From the NCBI GenBank assembly GCA_945965395.1, contig CAMFND010000118.1, forward strand, positions 1 through 32,481: a stretch of 32,481 bases of DNA. The letters run 5' to 3'. The translations under genes and the position numbers were made by a program. Below are positions 1 through 7,278 of the stretch, piece by piece. Under the pieces are notes generated by a model. The model ran no database searches and had not been told where the DNA came from. It worked only from the letters and a program-made list of their open reading frames with translations. Every line of letters begins with the position of its first letter. The first letter of the stretch is position 1. Origin of the DNA: an uncultured Bacteroides sp. Lineage in GTDB: Bacteria; Bacteroidota; Bacteroidia; Bacteroidales; Bacteroidaceae.

Positions 1-21
1 GTACAACACAAGGTTTTTCAC

Positions 22-29
22 TACCTTTG
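22..29 (+). promoter_or_regulatory. pflB promoter, Bacteroidetes -7 element
   Basis: TACCTTTG fits the Bacteroidetes -7 consensus TAnnTTTG. It lies about 50 bases before the pflB ATG, which gives a short leader. The matching -33 element would fall at or before the window edge, so it cannot be verified. Confidence 0.6.
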
Positions 30-79
30 CACTCGGTTTAGAGAACCACATTTACATAACTTTTTAATATTTCAAATTT

Positions 80-2302
80 ATGGCAATGAATTTTAAAGAA
101 GGCCGTTGGAACCATGAAATCAACGTCACCGATTTCGTAAAGACAAACATTACGCCTTACGAGGGCGACGCTTCATTCCTGGTCGGTCCAACTGAACGTA
201 CAAAAGCTGTTTGGAACAAATGTTTGGAAGCTCTGGCTGAAGAACGTGCAAACAATGGTGTACGCTCGCTCGATCCGTCCACAGTATCAACCATCACTTC
301 TTTCGCACCGGGATATATTGATAAGGAAAATGAAGTCATTGTCGGCTTGCAGACTGACGAAGTGTTGCGCCGTGCAATCAAACCTTTTGGAGGTATCAAG
401 GTGGTAGAAAAAGCTTGCCGTGAAAACGGGGCCGAAGTTGACCCGAAGGTTAAAGATATTTTCACTCATTATCGCAAAACTCATAACGACGGGGTCTTCG
501 ATGCATACACAGAAGAAATCCGTTCTTTCCGCTCACTTGGTTTCTTGACAGGACTTCCTGACAACTATGCACGCGGACGAATCATCGGTGACTACCGTCG
601 TCTGGCACTGTACGGTCTGGACAGACTGATTGAAGCTAAACAGAATGATTTACGTCATCTGACAGGCCCAATGACCGATGCCCGTATCCGTCTTCGCGAA
701 GAAGTGGCTGAGCAGATTAAGGCCCTGAAGGAAATCAAAATCATGGGAGAACAATACGGTCTTGAACTGGGACGTCCGGCTCACAATGCACAGGAAGCTG
801 TTCAGTGGGTATACATGGCTTACCTGGCTGCCGTAAAAGAACAGGATGGTGCTGCTATGTCATTGGGTAACGTATCGTCTTTCCTGGATATCTATATTGA
901 ATATGATATGGCTCATGGCCTGCTCGACGAAGCACATGCACAGGAGTTGATTGACCAGTTTGTCATCAAACTGCGTATGGTACGCCACTTGCGTATGCAG
1001 GCTTATACCGACATCTTTGCCGGCGACCCGACATGGGTGACTGAGTCTATCGGCGGACGCTTCAACGACGGACGTACAAAAGTAACCAAGACTTCATTCC
1101 GTTTCTTGCAGACATTGTACAACCTCGGTCCTTCACCAGAACCGAACTTGACCGTGCTGTGGAGTCCGGAACTGCCGGAAGGTTTCAAGAACTTCTGTGC
1201 ACAGGTTTCTATCGATACATCTTCTATCCAGTACGAGAACGACGACCTGATGCGTGAAGTACGTAACTCTGACGACTACGGTATCGCTTGCTGTGTATCT
1301 TATCAGGACATCGGCCGTCACATCCAGTTCTTCGGTGCACGCTGTAACCTGGCTAAGGCATTGCTGCTGGCTATTAACGGCGGACGCTGTGAAAACACCG
1401 GTACACTGATGGTGAAGGATATTCCGGCATTGAGCGGTGATGTATTGAACTTTGAAGAAGTGCTTGCCAACTATAAGAAAGTGCTGAAAGAAATGGCACG
1501 CGTGTACAACGAAGCCATGAACATCATCCACTACATGCACGACAAGTATTATTACGAAAAGGCTCAGATGGCTTTCGTAGATACTGACCCGGTTATCAAC
1601 CTGGCTTACGGTGTGGCAGGTATGTCTATCGCTGTTGACTCATTGTCTGCCATCAAGTATGCAAAGGTAACAGCTCGTCGTAACGACATCGGACTGACGG
1701 AAGGATTCGACATCGAAGGTGAATTCCCTTGCTTCGGAAATGACGATGACCGCGTAGACCACCTGGCAGTAGACTTGATTTACTACTTCGATGAAGAGTT
1801 GAAGAAATTGCCGGTTTACAAGAATGCCAAACCAACCTTGTCTATCCTGACCATTACTTCAAATGTGATGTATGGTAAAAAAACAGGTGCCACCCCAGAC
1901 GGCCGCGCTAAAGGTGTAGCATTCGCTCCTGGAGCTAACCCGATGCACGGACGCGACAAGAACGGTGCCATTGCTTCTCTGAGCTCTGTAGCTAAATTGC
2001 GCTACCGTGACTCACAGGACGGTATCAGTAACACCTTCTCTATCGTACCGAAATCTTTGGGAGTAGATATGGAAAACCGTATCGAAAACCTGGTAACGAT
2101 GATGGACGGTTACTTCGTGAAAGGTGCGCACCACCTGAACGTAAACGTATTGAACCGGGAAATGCTGGAAGATGCCATGGAGCATCCGGAAAAATATCCT
2201 CAGCTGACAATTCGTGTCTCTGGTTATGCAGTGAACTTCATCAAACTGAGCCGTGAGCATCAGCTGGAAGTAATTTCACGCAGCTTCCACGAACGCATGT
2301 AA
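80..2302 (+). CDS. pflB: formate C-acetyltransferase (pyruvate formate-lyase)
   Basis: Cytoplasmic glycyl-radical enzyme that converts pyruvate and CoA to acetyl-CoA and formate, the main anaerobic pyruvate exit in mixed-acid fermentation. The 740 residues are close to the usual length of about 750-760. The adjacent catalytic cysteines are visible at residues 404-405 (IACCVSYQ). The C-terminal glycyl-radical loop RVSGYAV has its glycine at about residue 715, 25 residues from the end. Start: ATG at 80 is used; a second ATG at 86 (MNFKEG) is equally possible. The activase gene pflA follows 90 bases downstream, separated by a strong hairpin. Family assignment is secure; PFL is favoured over the diol-dehydratase glycyl-radical enzymes because of the Cys-Cys pair and the adjacent short activase. 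Confidence 0.97.
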   Translation: MAMNFKEGRWNHEINVTDFVKTNITPYEGDASFLVGPTERTKAVWNKCLEALAEERANNGVRSLDPSTVSTITSFAPGYIDKENEVIVGLQTDEVLRRAIKPFGGIKVVEKACRENGAEVDPKVKDIFTHYRKTHNDGVFDAYTEEIRSFRSLGFLTGLPDNYARGRIIGDYRRLALYGLDRLIEAKQNDLRHLTGPMTDARIRLREEVAEQIKALKEIKIMGEQYGLELGRPAHNAQEAVQWVYMAYLAAVKEQDGAAMSLGNVSSFLDIYIEYDMAHGLLDEAHAQELIDQFVIKLRMVRHLRMQAYTDIFAGDPTWVTESIGGRFNDGRTKVTKTSFRFLQTLYNLGPSPEPNLTVLWSPELPEGFKNFCAQVSIDTSSIQYENDDLMREVRNSDDYGIACCVSYQDIGRHIQFFGARCNLAKALLLAINGGRCENTGTLMVKDIPALSGDVLNFEEVLANYKKVLKEMARVYNEAMNIIHYMHDKYYYEKAQMAFVDTDPVINLAYGVAGMSIAVDSLSAIKYAKVTARRNDIGLTEGFDIEGEFPCFGNDDDRVDHLAVDLIYYFDEELKKLPVYKNAKPTLSILTITSNVMYGKKTGATPDGRAKGVAFAPGANPMHGRDKNGAIASLSSVAKLRYRDSQDGISNTFSIVPKSLGVDMENRIENLVTMMDGYFVKGAHHLNVNVLNREMLEDAMEHPEKYPQLTIRVSGYAVNFIKLSREHQLEVISRSFHERM

Positions 2303-2333
2303 TTCTTGCATAAAGAGTTTATAATTTTAACTG

Positions 2334-2384
2334 GACACAAACTACCCGGATTTTCAGTCCGGTAGTTTGTGTCTATTATTTTTT
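2334..2384 (+). terminator. hairpin plus T-tract between pflB and pflA (terminator or attenuator)
   Basis: The left arm GACACAAACTACCCGGA (2334-2350) pairs with TCCGGTAGTTTGTGTC (2358-2373), with one bulged C and a loop of about 7 nt. It is followed by TATTATTTTTT. This is the form of an intrinsic terminator, yet pflA starts only about 9 bases after the T-tract. It probably acts as a partial terminator, lowering pflA relative to pflB, or as a processing or stability element for pflB mRNA. Confidence 0.75.
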
Positions 2385-2392
2385 ATCCTATC

Positions 2393-3121
2393 ATGATTAG
2401 AGTACATTCATACGAATCATTAGGCACATACGACGGTCCGGGAATACGTCTCGTTGTTTTCCTGCAAGGCTGCAACTTCCGGTGCCTTTATTGTGCCAAT
2501 CCCGATACCATTGATGCCAAAGGTGAAAGTAAAGAAACTGCTCCTGAAGAGATACTCAAGATGGCTGTGAGCCAGAAACCTTTTTTCGGGAAGAAAGGAG
2601 GAATTACTTTCAGTGGAGGAGAACCGACCTTTCAGGCAAAAGCCTTGGTTCCTTTATTCCGCATGCTGAAAGAAGCAGGCATTCATATCTGCGTGGATAC
2701 AAATGGCGGTATCTGGAACGAAGATGTAAAGGAACTGCTTTCGCTGGCAGACCTCGTACTACTTGACGTAAAAGAGTTCAATGATGAACGTCATAAAGCG
2801 CTCACTTCCAGAAGCAATGCACAAACTCTGAAAACAGCAGCCTGGCTTGAAGAAAACCAGAAACCGTTCTGGCTGCGCTATGTACTGGTGCAGAAATACA
2901 GCTATTTTAAAGAAGACATAGAAGCACTCGGTGGGCATTTCAAAGACTATCGCATGATTGAACGGGTTGAGATACTCCCCTATCACACTTTGGGTGTACA
3001 TAAATATGAAGCCATGAAAATGGACTACCAGCTGAAAGATGTACAACTCAACACGCAAGCGCAATTAGATGAAGCGAAAGAGTTATTTAAAAAGTACTTC
3101 AGGACGGTTTACGTAAACTAA
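2393..3121 (+). CDS. pflA: pyruvate formate-lyase 1-activating enzyme (radical SAM)
   Basis: Radical SAM activase that installs the glycyl radical on PflB using S-adenosylmethionine and a [4Fe-4S] cluster. From the chosen ATG the protein is 242 residues, near the E. coli length. Cluster ligands are in GCNFRCLYC (C27, C31, C34; CX3CX2C). The SAM-binding GGE-type motif is in TFSGGEPTFQ, followed by the VDTNG segment. An upstream in-frame GTG at 2369 would add eight residues, but it lies inside the hairpin arm. The ATG giving MIRVHSYES is therefore preferred and matches the usual N-terminus of the family. Co-directional with pflB. Confidence 0.93.
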   Translation: MIRVHSYESLGTYDGPGIRLVVFLQGCNFRCLYCANPDTIDAKGESKETAPEEILKMAVSQKPFFGKKGGITFSGGEPTFQAKALVPLFRMLKEAGIHICVDTNGGIWNEDVKELLSLADLVLLDVKEFNDERHKALTSRSNAQTLKTAAWLEENQKPFWLRYVLVQKYSYFKEDIEALGGHFKDYRMIERVEILPYHTLGVHKYEAMKMDYQLKDVQLNTQAQLDEAKELFKKYFRTVYVN

Positions 3122-3152
3122 TCAATTAGTTTACAACAAATTACTTAATCTC

Positions 3153-3238
3153 AGTACTCCTTAAGAAGTACTGTAGTACTTCCAAGCAAGTACTGGAGTA
3201 CTTTCCCAGCAGTACTACGATACTTTTTAGGAAGTACT
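3153..3238. repeat. array of four 20-bp AGTACT palindromes at a 22-bp period
   Basis: Four tandem 20-bp imperfect palindromes lie at 3153-3172, 3175-3194, 3197-3216 and 3219-3238, each separated by exactly 2 bp (gt, gg, ac). Each is bounded by AGTACT half-sites; only the first half-site of copy 4 is degenerate (GATACT). AGTACT starts are at 3153, 3167, 3175, 3189, 3197, 3211 and 3233, so spacing alternates 14/8. The column consensus AGTACTTYYTARGAAGTACT is itself a perfect palindrome. It starts about 30 bases after the pflA stop, with no T-tract behind it. Function unknown: a multi-site protein-binding array, or four small RNA hairpins in the pflA 3' region. Confidence 0.9.
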
Positions 3239-3366
3239 GACCGACTCCAACTTAAAATAAAAAACTGCAACTTTTTCTGAAAAAATTTATCACCCTCATG
3301 CAGTATTTACATATATGTGCCATTTATTACTCAAACAACAGGAAATAATAAGACTATAATTACTAT
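3239..3366. other. AT-rich intergenic stretch between the palindrome array and the small membrane gene
   Basis: The region from the pflA stop to the next gene is about 245 bases, and its first half is the palindrome array. The remaining AT-rich part shows no clear TAnnTTTG promoter element, hairpin or ORF to me. The small gene downstream may therefore be read from pfl transcription or from a promoter I do not recognise. Confidence 0.4.
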
Positions 3367-3594
3367 ATGGAGAAAAGAAGGTTAGTGAATAAAACCGAGA
3401 TGGGAAAAGAAAATTTTAAAAGAATTTCCAGCAAACAACTGGAAGCCAGAATTACGGCCTTCACTGTCATACTGGCAGTAATTGTAATGAACATATTGTG
3501 GTGGACAGGCACACAGTTCCTAGAACTGAATCCTAACCACAATATTACAGAAACTGCAAGGCCTTTTAGCCAACAGGCCATGCAGCACAAATAA
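3367..3594 (+). CDS. small single-pass membrane protein, unknown function
   Basis: A 75-residue protein not recognised as a known family. It has a basic N-terminal part (KRR, KTEMGKENFKRISSKQ), one hydrophobic segment at about residues 29-47 (ITAFTVILAVIVMNILWW) and a short polar tail of about 28 residues. This is the layout of a single-span inner-membrane protein with the N-terminus in the cytoplasm. The start is uncertain: ATG at 3367 or the in-frame ATG at 3400 (MGKENFK). It is followed within 30 bases by a strong terminator, which supports it being a transcribed gene. Its link with pfl is positional only. Confidence 0.55.
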   Translation: MEKRRLVNKTEMGKENFKRISSKQLEARITAFTVILAVIVMNILWWTGTQFLELNPNHNITETARPFSQQAMQHK

Positions 3595-3622
3595 CCCTTT
3601 TCAGGGAAAAAGGCAAAAAAGA

Positions 3623-3663
3623 AGTCCTGGCACCTCAACTCAAAATGCCAGGACTCCTTTTTT
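3623..3663. terminator. bidirectional intrinsic terminator
   Basis: A perfect 10-bp stem AGTCCTGGCA (3623-3632) / TGCCAGGACT (3646-3655) with a 13-nt loop is followed by CCTTTTTTT on the plus strand and preceded by an A-rich run (GCAAAAAAG) that becomes a T-tract on the minus strand. It sits between the convergent small membrane gene and lutC, so it can end transcription from both sides. Confidence 0.85.
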
Positions 3664-3678
3664 GTATTCTATTTGCAT

Positions 3679-4266
3679 CTACAGTAACAAGACTGTCAGT
3701 TCACGAGCTCCATGCGCTCCCATCACCAGCGCTTGTTCAATATCCGCCGTTTTTGATGGGCCTGAGATGAATACACCGTAACCATACTCTCCTGTATCTA
3801 TTTTCTGATACGCCTCGTGCATGTTGTTTACCAGATTTTTCCGGTCAAGCAGAAGTATCAAGGCCTCAGAAATGAAGTACACCGCACGCTGTTCCACATC
3901 CTGCTGCACCCAGACAGCACCGTTTTCACACACACCGATGCGCCCGTCTACTACAGCCAAATCTGTGCCATCCAAATCGGCAGAAGCCTCCACATCGTCA
4001 GGATGAAAAGTGGCACAGGTAATATTCTTCAGATTGGAAGCAATACGTTTGGCATCCGGATACAATTTACGGACCAGCGCATTGACATCTTCTCCCTCAT
4101 TGACCGTCACCACACGTCCGCCGACTTCTGCCACAACCTTACAGAATTGTGCTACCTGATCAGCGTACGTAATTGCTCCTTGTTCCAATACAGACAAGTC
4201 CGGCTTTTCATAACGTACTCGCGTATTGCGACGTATGTTCTGCAATATATCTTCTCTACTACTCAT
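3679..4266 (-). CDS. lutC: lactate utilisation protein C (LUD domain)
   Basis: A 195-residue LutC/YkgG-family LUD-domain protein, the third subunit of the LutABC system that oxidises L-lactate to pyruvate. The C-terminal family signature is visible: ENGAVWV, then FISGPSKTADIEQALVMGAHG ending in TVLLL at the terminus. It has no Fe-S cysteine motif, as expected for this subunit. It begins only 7 bases after the lutB stop, so it is the distal gene of a lutA-lutB-lutC operon. In a fermenting gut anaerobe the exact electron acceptor, and whether lactate is the true substrate, remain inferences from the family. Confidence 0.9.
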   Translation of the reverse strand: MSSREDILQNIRRNTRVRYEKPDLSVLEQGAITYADQVAQFCKVVAEVGGRVVTVNEGEDVNALVRKLYPDAKRIASNLKNITCATFHPDDVEASADLDGTDLAVVDGRIGVCENGAVWVQQDVEQRAVYFISEALILLLDRKNLVNNMHEAYQKIDTGEYGYGVFISGPSKTADIEQALVMGAHGARELTVLLL

Positions 4267-4273
4267 AGCTTCC

Positions 4274-5641
4274 CTATTTTACTTTACCCTTTTTCCACAT
4301 TTCATTAAAACTTTCCTTGGCAAACTGTGGCATTTCATGTTCTTTTCCCCAGTCATTCAATCCATTGTACACCAGTGAACGAGGGAAAGAATTCACCCAC
4401 GATGCCCGTGCCAGAGCCAAATTAAATAAAGACGGATGTTCCATCAGTACCTTCATACCGCCCGACATGAGACGCTTGGACGAGCTGGCTACTCCCAGGC
4501 CATCCAGTTTTTGTCGCCAACGATAAATCTGGTCTGCCAAATCTACTTTCGCCGGACACACATTCTGGCAAGAATAACACAAAGAGCAAGCCGACACATT
4601 ATCATAATAGTGCAAAGGTGCTTTCAGCATTCCCAGGTTAATGCCAATCGGGCCCGGAATAAAATAGGTATAAGAATATCCTCCTGAACGACGGTACACC
4701 GGACACGTATTCATGCAAGCTCCGCATCGCAGACAGTTCAATGTCTTTACATGCTCCTGATCGGCCAGAATATTACTCCGCCCGTTATCTACGATAATGA
4801 TATGCAGTTCACCTCCTTTGCGGGGTTTGCGATAATGCGAAGTATAGGTCGTGATGGGTTGTCCGGTACCAGAACGTGCCAGCAAGCGGGTAAATACGCC
4901 CAGAGCCTCACGGTCGGGCACAATTTTTTCCAGCCCGAAAGCTGCAATCTGCAATTTAGGTTGCGAAGTACCCATATCCGCATTACCTTCATTGGTACAC
5001 ACCACAAACTCACCCGTAGAAGCCACGGCAAAATTAGCACCTGTCATGGCGGCTTCTGCTTCAATAAACTTATGACGCAGATTCTTACGTGCCGCATGTG
5101 TCAAATAAGTCTGGTCATTGTTGCCCGGCTCCGTACCCATCTCTTTCACAAACAGTTCGCCGATTTCCTCTTTCTTGATATGGATGGCCGGCACCACGAT
5201 GTGACTGGGTTTCTTATGCATCAGCTGAAGGATTCTTTCTCCCAAATCACTTTCTACCACATCAATTCCTTTCTGAATCAGATATTCATTCAGTCCGCAT
5301 TCTTCGGCCAGCATCGATTTACTCTTGATAAAGCGATGCACATTGTGACCGTGCAGAATATTATAGATTATAGAACAATACTCATCGGCATCTTTTGCCC
5401 AATACACATGAGCTCCGTTTGCCTGTGCGTTCTTTTCGAACTCCTGCAAAAGCAAATCCAGGTGACTGTTGCTGTACATCTTGATGGCAGAAGCCATGTC
5501 GCGCAACTGTTCCCATTCCGGTACCTCCCGGCTAATTTTATCTCGTTTGGCACGCATCATCCACAAGGTCTGGTCATGCCATCCCGCCAGTTCCTTATTT
5601 TCCTGAAACTTTTCGGCGGCTTTTGAATGTTTCGTACTCAT
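4274..5641 (-). CDS. lutB: lactate utilisation iron-sulfur protein B
   Basis: 455-residue LutB/YkgF protein. The N-terminal two thirds form a LUD domain (residues about 70-300). The C-terminus carries two ferredoxin-type [4Fe-4S] motifs: CLRCGACMNTCPVYR and CSLCYSCQNVCPAKVD. It passes electrons within the LutABC complex during L-lactate oxidation. Its start overlaps the lutA stop by 4 bases (ATGA at 5641-5638), a sign of translational coupling, and lutC follows after 7 bases. Length and cysteine pattern match the family. Confidence 0.94.
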   Translation of the reverse strand: MSTKHSKAAEKFQENKELAGWHDQTLWMMRAKRDKISREVPEWEQLRDMASAIKMYSNSHLDLLLQEFEKNAQANGAHVYWAKDADEYCSIIYNILHGHNVHRFIKSKSMLAEECGLNEYLIQKGIDVVESDLGERILQLMHKKPSHIVVPAIHIKKEEIGELFVKEMGTEPGNNDQTYLTHAARKNLRHKFIEAEAAMTGANFAVASTGEFVVCTNEGNADMGTSQPKLQIAAFGLEKIVPDREALGVFTRLLARSGTGQPITTYTSHYRKPRKGGELHIIIVDNGRSNILADQEHVKTLNCLRCGACMNTCPVYRRSGGYSYTYFIPGPIGINLGMLKAPLHYYDNVSACSLCYSCQNVCPAKVDLADQIYRWRQKLDGLGVASSSKRLMSGGMKVLMEHPSLFNLALARASWVNSFPRSLVYNGLNDWGKEHEMPQFAKESFNEMWKKGKVK

Positions 5642-6378
5642 AGTCCTGCAGCTAAAACTTCTACAATATGAATGGTTTTGATAGGCAACTTCTCTCTGGC
5701 GATTATCCCGTTCTGATGCATCAGACAGGAGCCATCAGCACCTACGATATATTCTGCGCCCGTATCCATGTGACGTTTCACCTTGTCACGTCCCATCTGT
5801 CCGGATACGGCGTGTTCTTCCACCGCAAACATACCTCCAAATCCACAACACTCATCCGGTCTTTCCGGCTCTACCACTTCGATGTCTTTCACCAAGGAAA
5901 GCAAATCACGAAGCTTATTATAATACGGGATATTCAGTTCGCTCGGTGAAGAAAGGTGCATCAGGCGCACTCCATGACAACTGTTCTGGATACTGACCTT
6001 GTGAGGGAAAGAAGCCTGCAAGGAAGTGGGTTTCACCACGTCATGAATAAATTCGCAGATATCATAAATTTTGCCCTCGCTGGCACAACGATGAGGTTCC
6101 TTGGCTAATAACTGTCCATAATGATCACGCACAAATACCACACAGCTGGCCGACGGGCCTACAATGTAATCATACTGTTCAAAAAGACGGTCAAAACGTT
6201 TGGCCAATTCTACTGACTCTTCTTCAAATCCTGCATTCGCCATCGGTTGTCCGCAGCAAGTCTGGTCCAGCGGATAATCTACATCCACCCCCAGGCTTTT
6301 CAGCAACTTAAAAGAAGCCACCCCCACCTGTGGATAAACGGCATTGATATAACAGGGAATAAATAATCCTACTTTCAT
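5638..6378 (-). CDS. lutA: lactate utilisation protein A (CCG-domain Fe-S protein)
   Basis: 246-residue LutA/YkgE protein with two cysteine-rich CCG domains, seen as TCCGQPMANAGF (N-terminal half) and ECCGFGGMFAVEE (C-terminal half). The same domain occurs in heterodisulfide reductase HdrB and glycolate oxidase GlcF. The open frame extends to 6414, but the ATG at 6378 (MKVGLFIPCYIN) matches the family start. The upstream extension would also overlap the TACTTTTG promoter element at 6412-6419. First gene of lutABC. Confidence 0.93.
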   Translation of the reverse strand: MKVGLFIPCYINAVYPQVGVASFKLLKSLGVDVDYPLDQTCCGQPMANAGFEEESVELAKRFDRLFEQYDYIVGPSASCVVFVRDHYGQLLAKEPHRCASEGKIYDICEFIHDVVKPTSLQASFPHKVSIQNSCHGVRLMHLSSPSELNIPYYNKLRDLLSLVKDIEVVEPERPDECCGFGGMFAVEEHAVSGQMGRDKVKRHMDTGAEYIVGADGSCLMHQNGIIAREKLPIKTIHIVEVLAAGL

Positions 6379-6411
6379 ATACTTAAATTCTGTTATTCGT
6401 CTTCTTTCAAA

Positions 6412-6419
6412 CAAAAGTA
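6412..6419 (-). promoter_or_regulatory. putative lutABC promoter, -7 element
   Basis: On the minus strand TACTTTTG matches TAnnTTTG, 34 bases before the preferred lutA ATG. The -33 region is weak (GTTTTC). It lies between the lutA start and the hairpin at 6500-6531, so lutABC can be transcribed independently of that terminator. Confidence 0.45.
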
Positions 6420-6490
6420 AAAGGTTTTCTCCGGAAATGAAAACTTTATTTCAGATTTTGAAAACGATTTAAGCCATCGTAACAAAATGT

Positions 6491-6531
6491 AAAAAATGCG
6501 TGCGCCCCGCGAATCACTTCGCAGGGCGCAC
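6491..6531 (-). terminator. strong intrinsic terminator (minus strand)
   Basis: The arms GTGCGCCC (6500-6507) and GGGCGCAC (6524-6531) continue after one C/A mismatch with GCGAA (6509-6513) / TTCGC (6518-6522) around a TCAC loop. In the minus direction the hairpin is followed by GCATTTTTTAC (T6 at 6496-6491). It can end the luxR-type operon about 140 bases after its stop. It can equally end a short transcript from the promoter at 6594-6624. Confidence 0.85.
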
Positions 6532-6592
6532 CCAACTAATAACTAACTTCTTTTACTTTTGTGGTTTACGTAATTTCTATATGACTAACACT
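6491..6592 (-). ncRNA. candidate small RNA of about 95 nt
   Basis: A complete Bacteroidetes-type promoter, TTG (6624-6622), 20-nt spacer, TATCTTTG (6601-6594), reads on the minus strand. About 60 bases after its expected start point (about 6590) lies the strong terminator at 6531-6491. No ATG-started ORF of any length fits between them. The arrangement is typical of a stand-alone small RNA. The alternative is a terminated 5' leader of lutABC. Expression is not shown by sequence alone. Confidence 0.4.
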
Positions 6593-6593
6593 G

Positions 6594-6624
6594 CAAAGAT
6601 AGGTGTTAAATGCTGTACCCGCAA
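6594..6624 (-). promoter_or_regulatory. promoter with -33 TTG and -7 TATCTTTG
   Basis: Minus-strand TTG at 6624-6622 lies 20 bases upstream of TATCTTTG at 6601-6594, which matches the Bacteroidetes sigma-ABfr spacing of 19-21. It lies between the luxR-type stop (6670) and lutA, so it serves either a small RNA or a long lutABC leader. A small perfect hairpin (AATACCTA/TAGGTATT, 6623-6642) abuts the -33 element. Confidence 0.5.
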
Positions 6625-6669
6625 TACCTAAATGTAGGTATTTTAGAATTAATCCAAATAACAACTTCT

Positions 6670-7278
6670 CTAAAGATTCATTTTCACTTCACTCAACTCT
6701 ACCAACTTATTTACGATGGCATAAATGGTCAGTCCGGCAGCCGAGTGAATCTGTAATTTTCGCGTAATGTTCCGGCGATGCGTAATGACCGTATGCACGG
6801 AGATATAGAGTTTTTCGGCAATTTCCTTATTGGTCATTCCTCTCACTACACAACCTACGATTTCTTTTTCCCGCTGGCTCAATGAGTCCTGGTCGCTTTC
6901 TTCCTCATCCGGCACGTTCATCAGCATCGACACCTTATGCGACAAAGAATCCACGTCGTCAAATAAATTGACCGAGTCATCGTAGCCTTTTAGCTGGTTA
7001 GCATCCACCATCGTGTAAATCAGCGACACGAATTTCATGGCAGCTTCCGGATATTCCTGCTTGAAAGCAGCCACATCAAACCATCCTCCAAATTGAGGGT
7101 TTATAATCAGAATTTGCGGGGTATGTGCCTCCATACAATGCTTCAGGCCCTCTTCCGAAGAAACCTCGATAACCTGTACCGACAAATCAGGCAGACGCCT
7201 CAACACAGACACAAGGCCGCTGCGAATAATCATCGACGTATCTGCCACAGCAATGTATATTGTTTCCTGCGGTTTCAT
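6670..7278 (-). CDS. NarL/LuxR-type regulator with degenerate receiver domain
   Basis: A 202-residue transcriptional regulator of NarL layout. Residues about 6-118 form a receiver-like fold and residues about 132-195 a LuxR helix-turn-helix (LSQREKEIVGCVVRGMTNKE, then TVITHRRNITRKLQI, the recognition region). The receiver looks unable to be phosphorylated. The position expected for the phospho-acceptor Asp reads IINPQF (N60), and the usual C-terminal Lys is not apparent. No histidine kinase gene is nearby. Its ATG overlaps the stop of the hemerythrin-like gene by 4 bases (7278-7275), so the two are co-translated. This suggests the di-iron protein and this regulator work in one pathway. Targets unknown. 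Confidence 0.85.
   Translation of the reverse strand: MKPQETIYIAVADTSMIIRSGLVSVLRRLPDLSVQVIEVSSEEGLKHCMEAHTPQILIINPQFGGWFDVAAFKQEYPEAAMKFVSLIYTMVDANQLKGYDDSVNLFDDVDSLSHKVSMLMNVPDEEESDQDSLSQREKEIVGCVVRGMTNKEIAEKLYISVHTVITHRRNITRKLQIHSAAGLTIYAIVNKLVELSEVKMNL

Noticed and set aside
3153..3238. Possible CRISPR array
   Set aside because: Units are only 22 bp, spacers would be 2-8 bp, and no cas genes are present; it is a palindrome array.
3363..3638. Minus-strand open frame (91 codons) opposite the small membrane gene
   Set aside because: It would run across the bidirectional terminator, and its translation has Cys- and Phe-rich shadow character. The plus-strand frame has the better protein features, though neither is confirmed.
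4751..5626. Long open frame (291 codons) on the plus strand opposite lutB
   Set aside because: It lies entirely antisense to a gene with clear LutB motifs. Its translation is rich in His, Phe and Gln with no recognisable domain, as expected for a shadow frame.
6379..6414. N-terminal extension of lutA (MFERRRITEFKY)
   Set aside because: Not family-like, and it overlaps the putative -7 promoter element; the ATG at 6378 is preferred.
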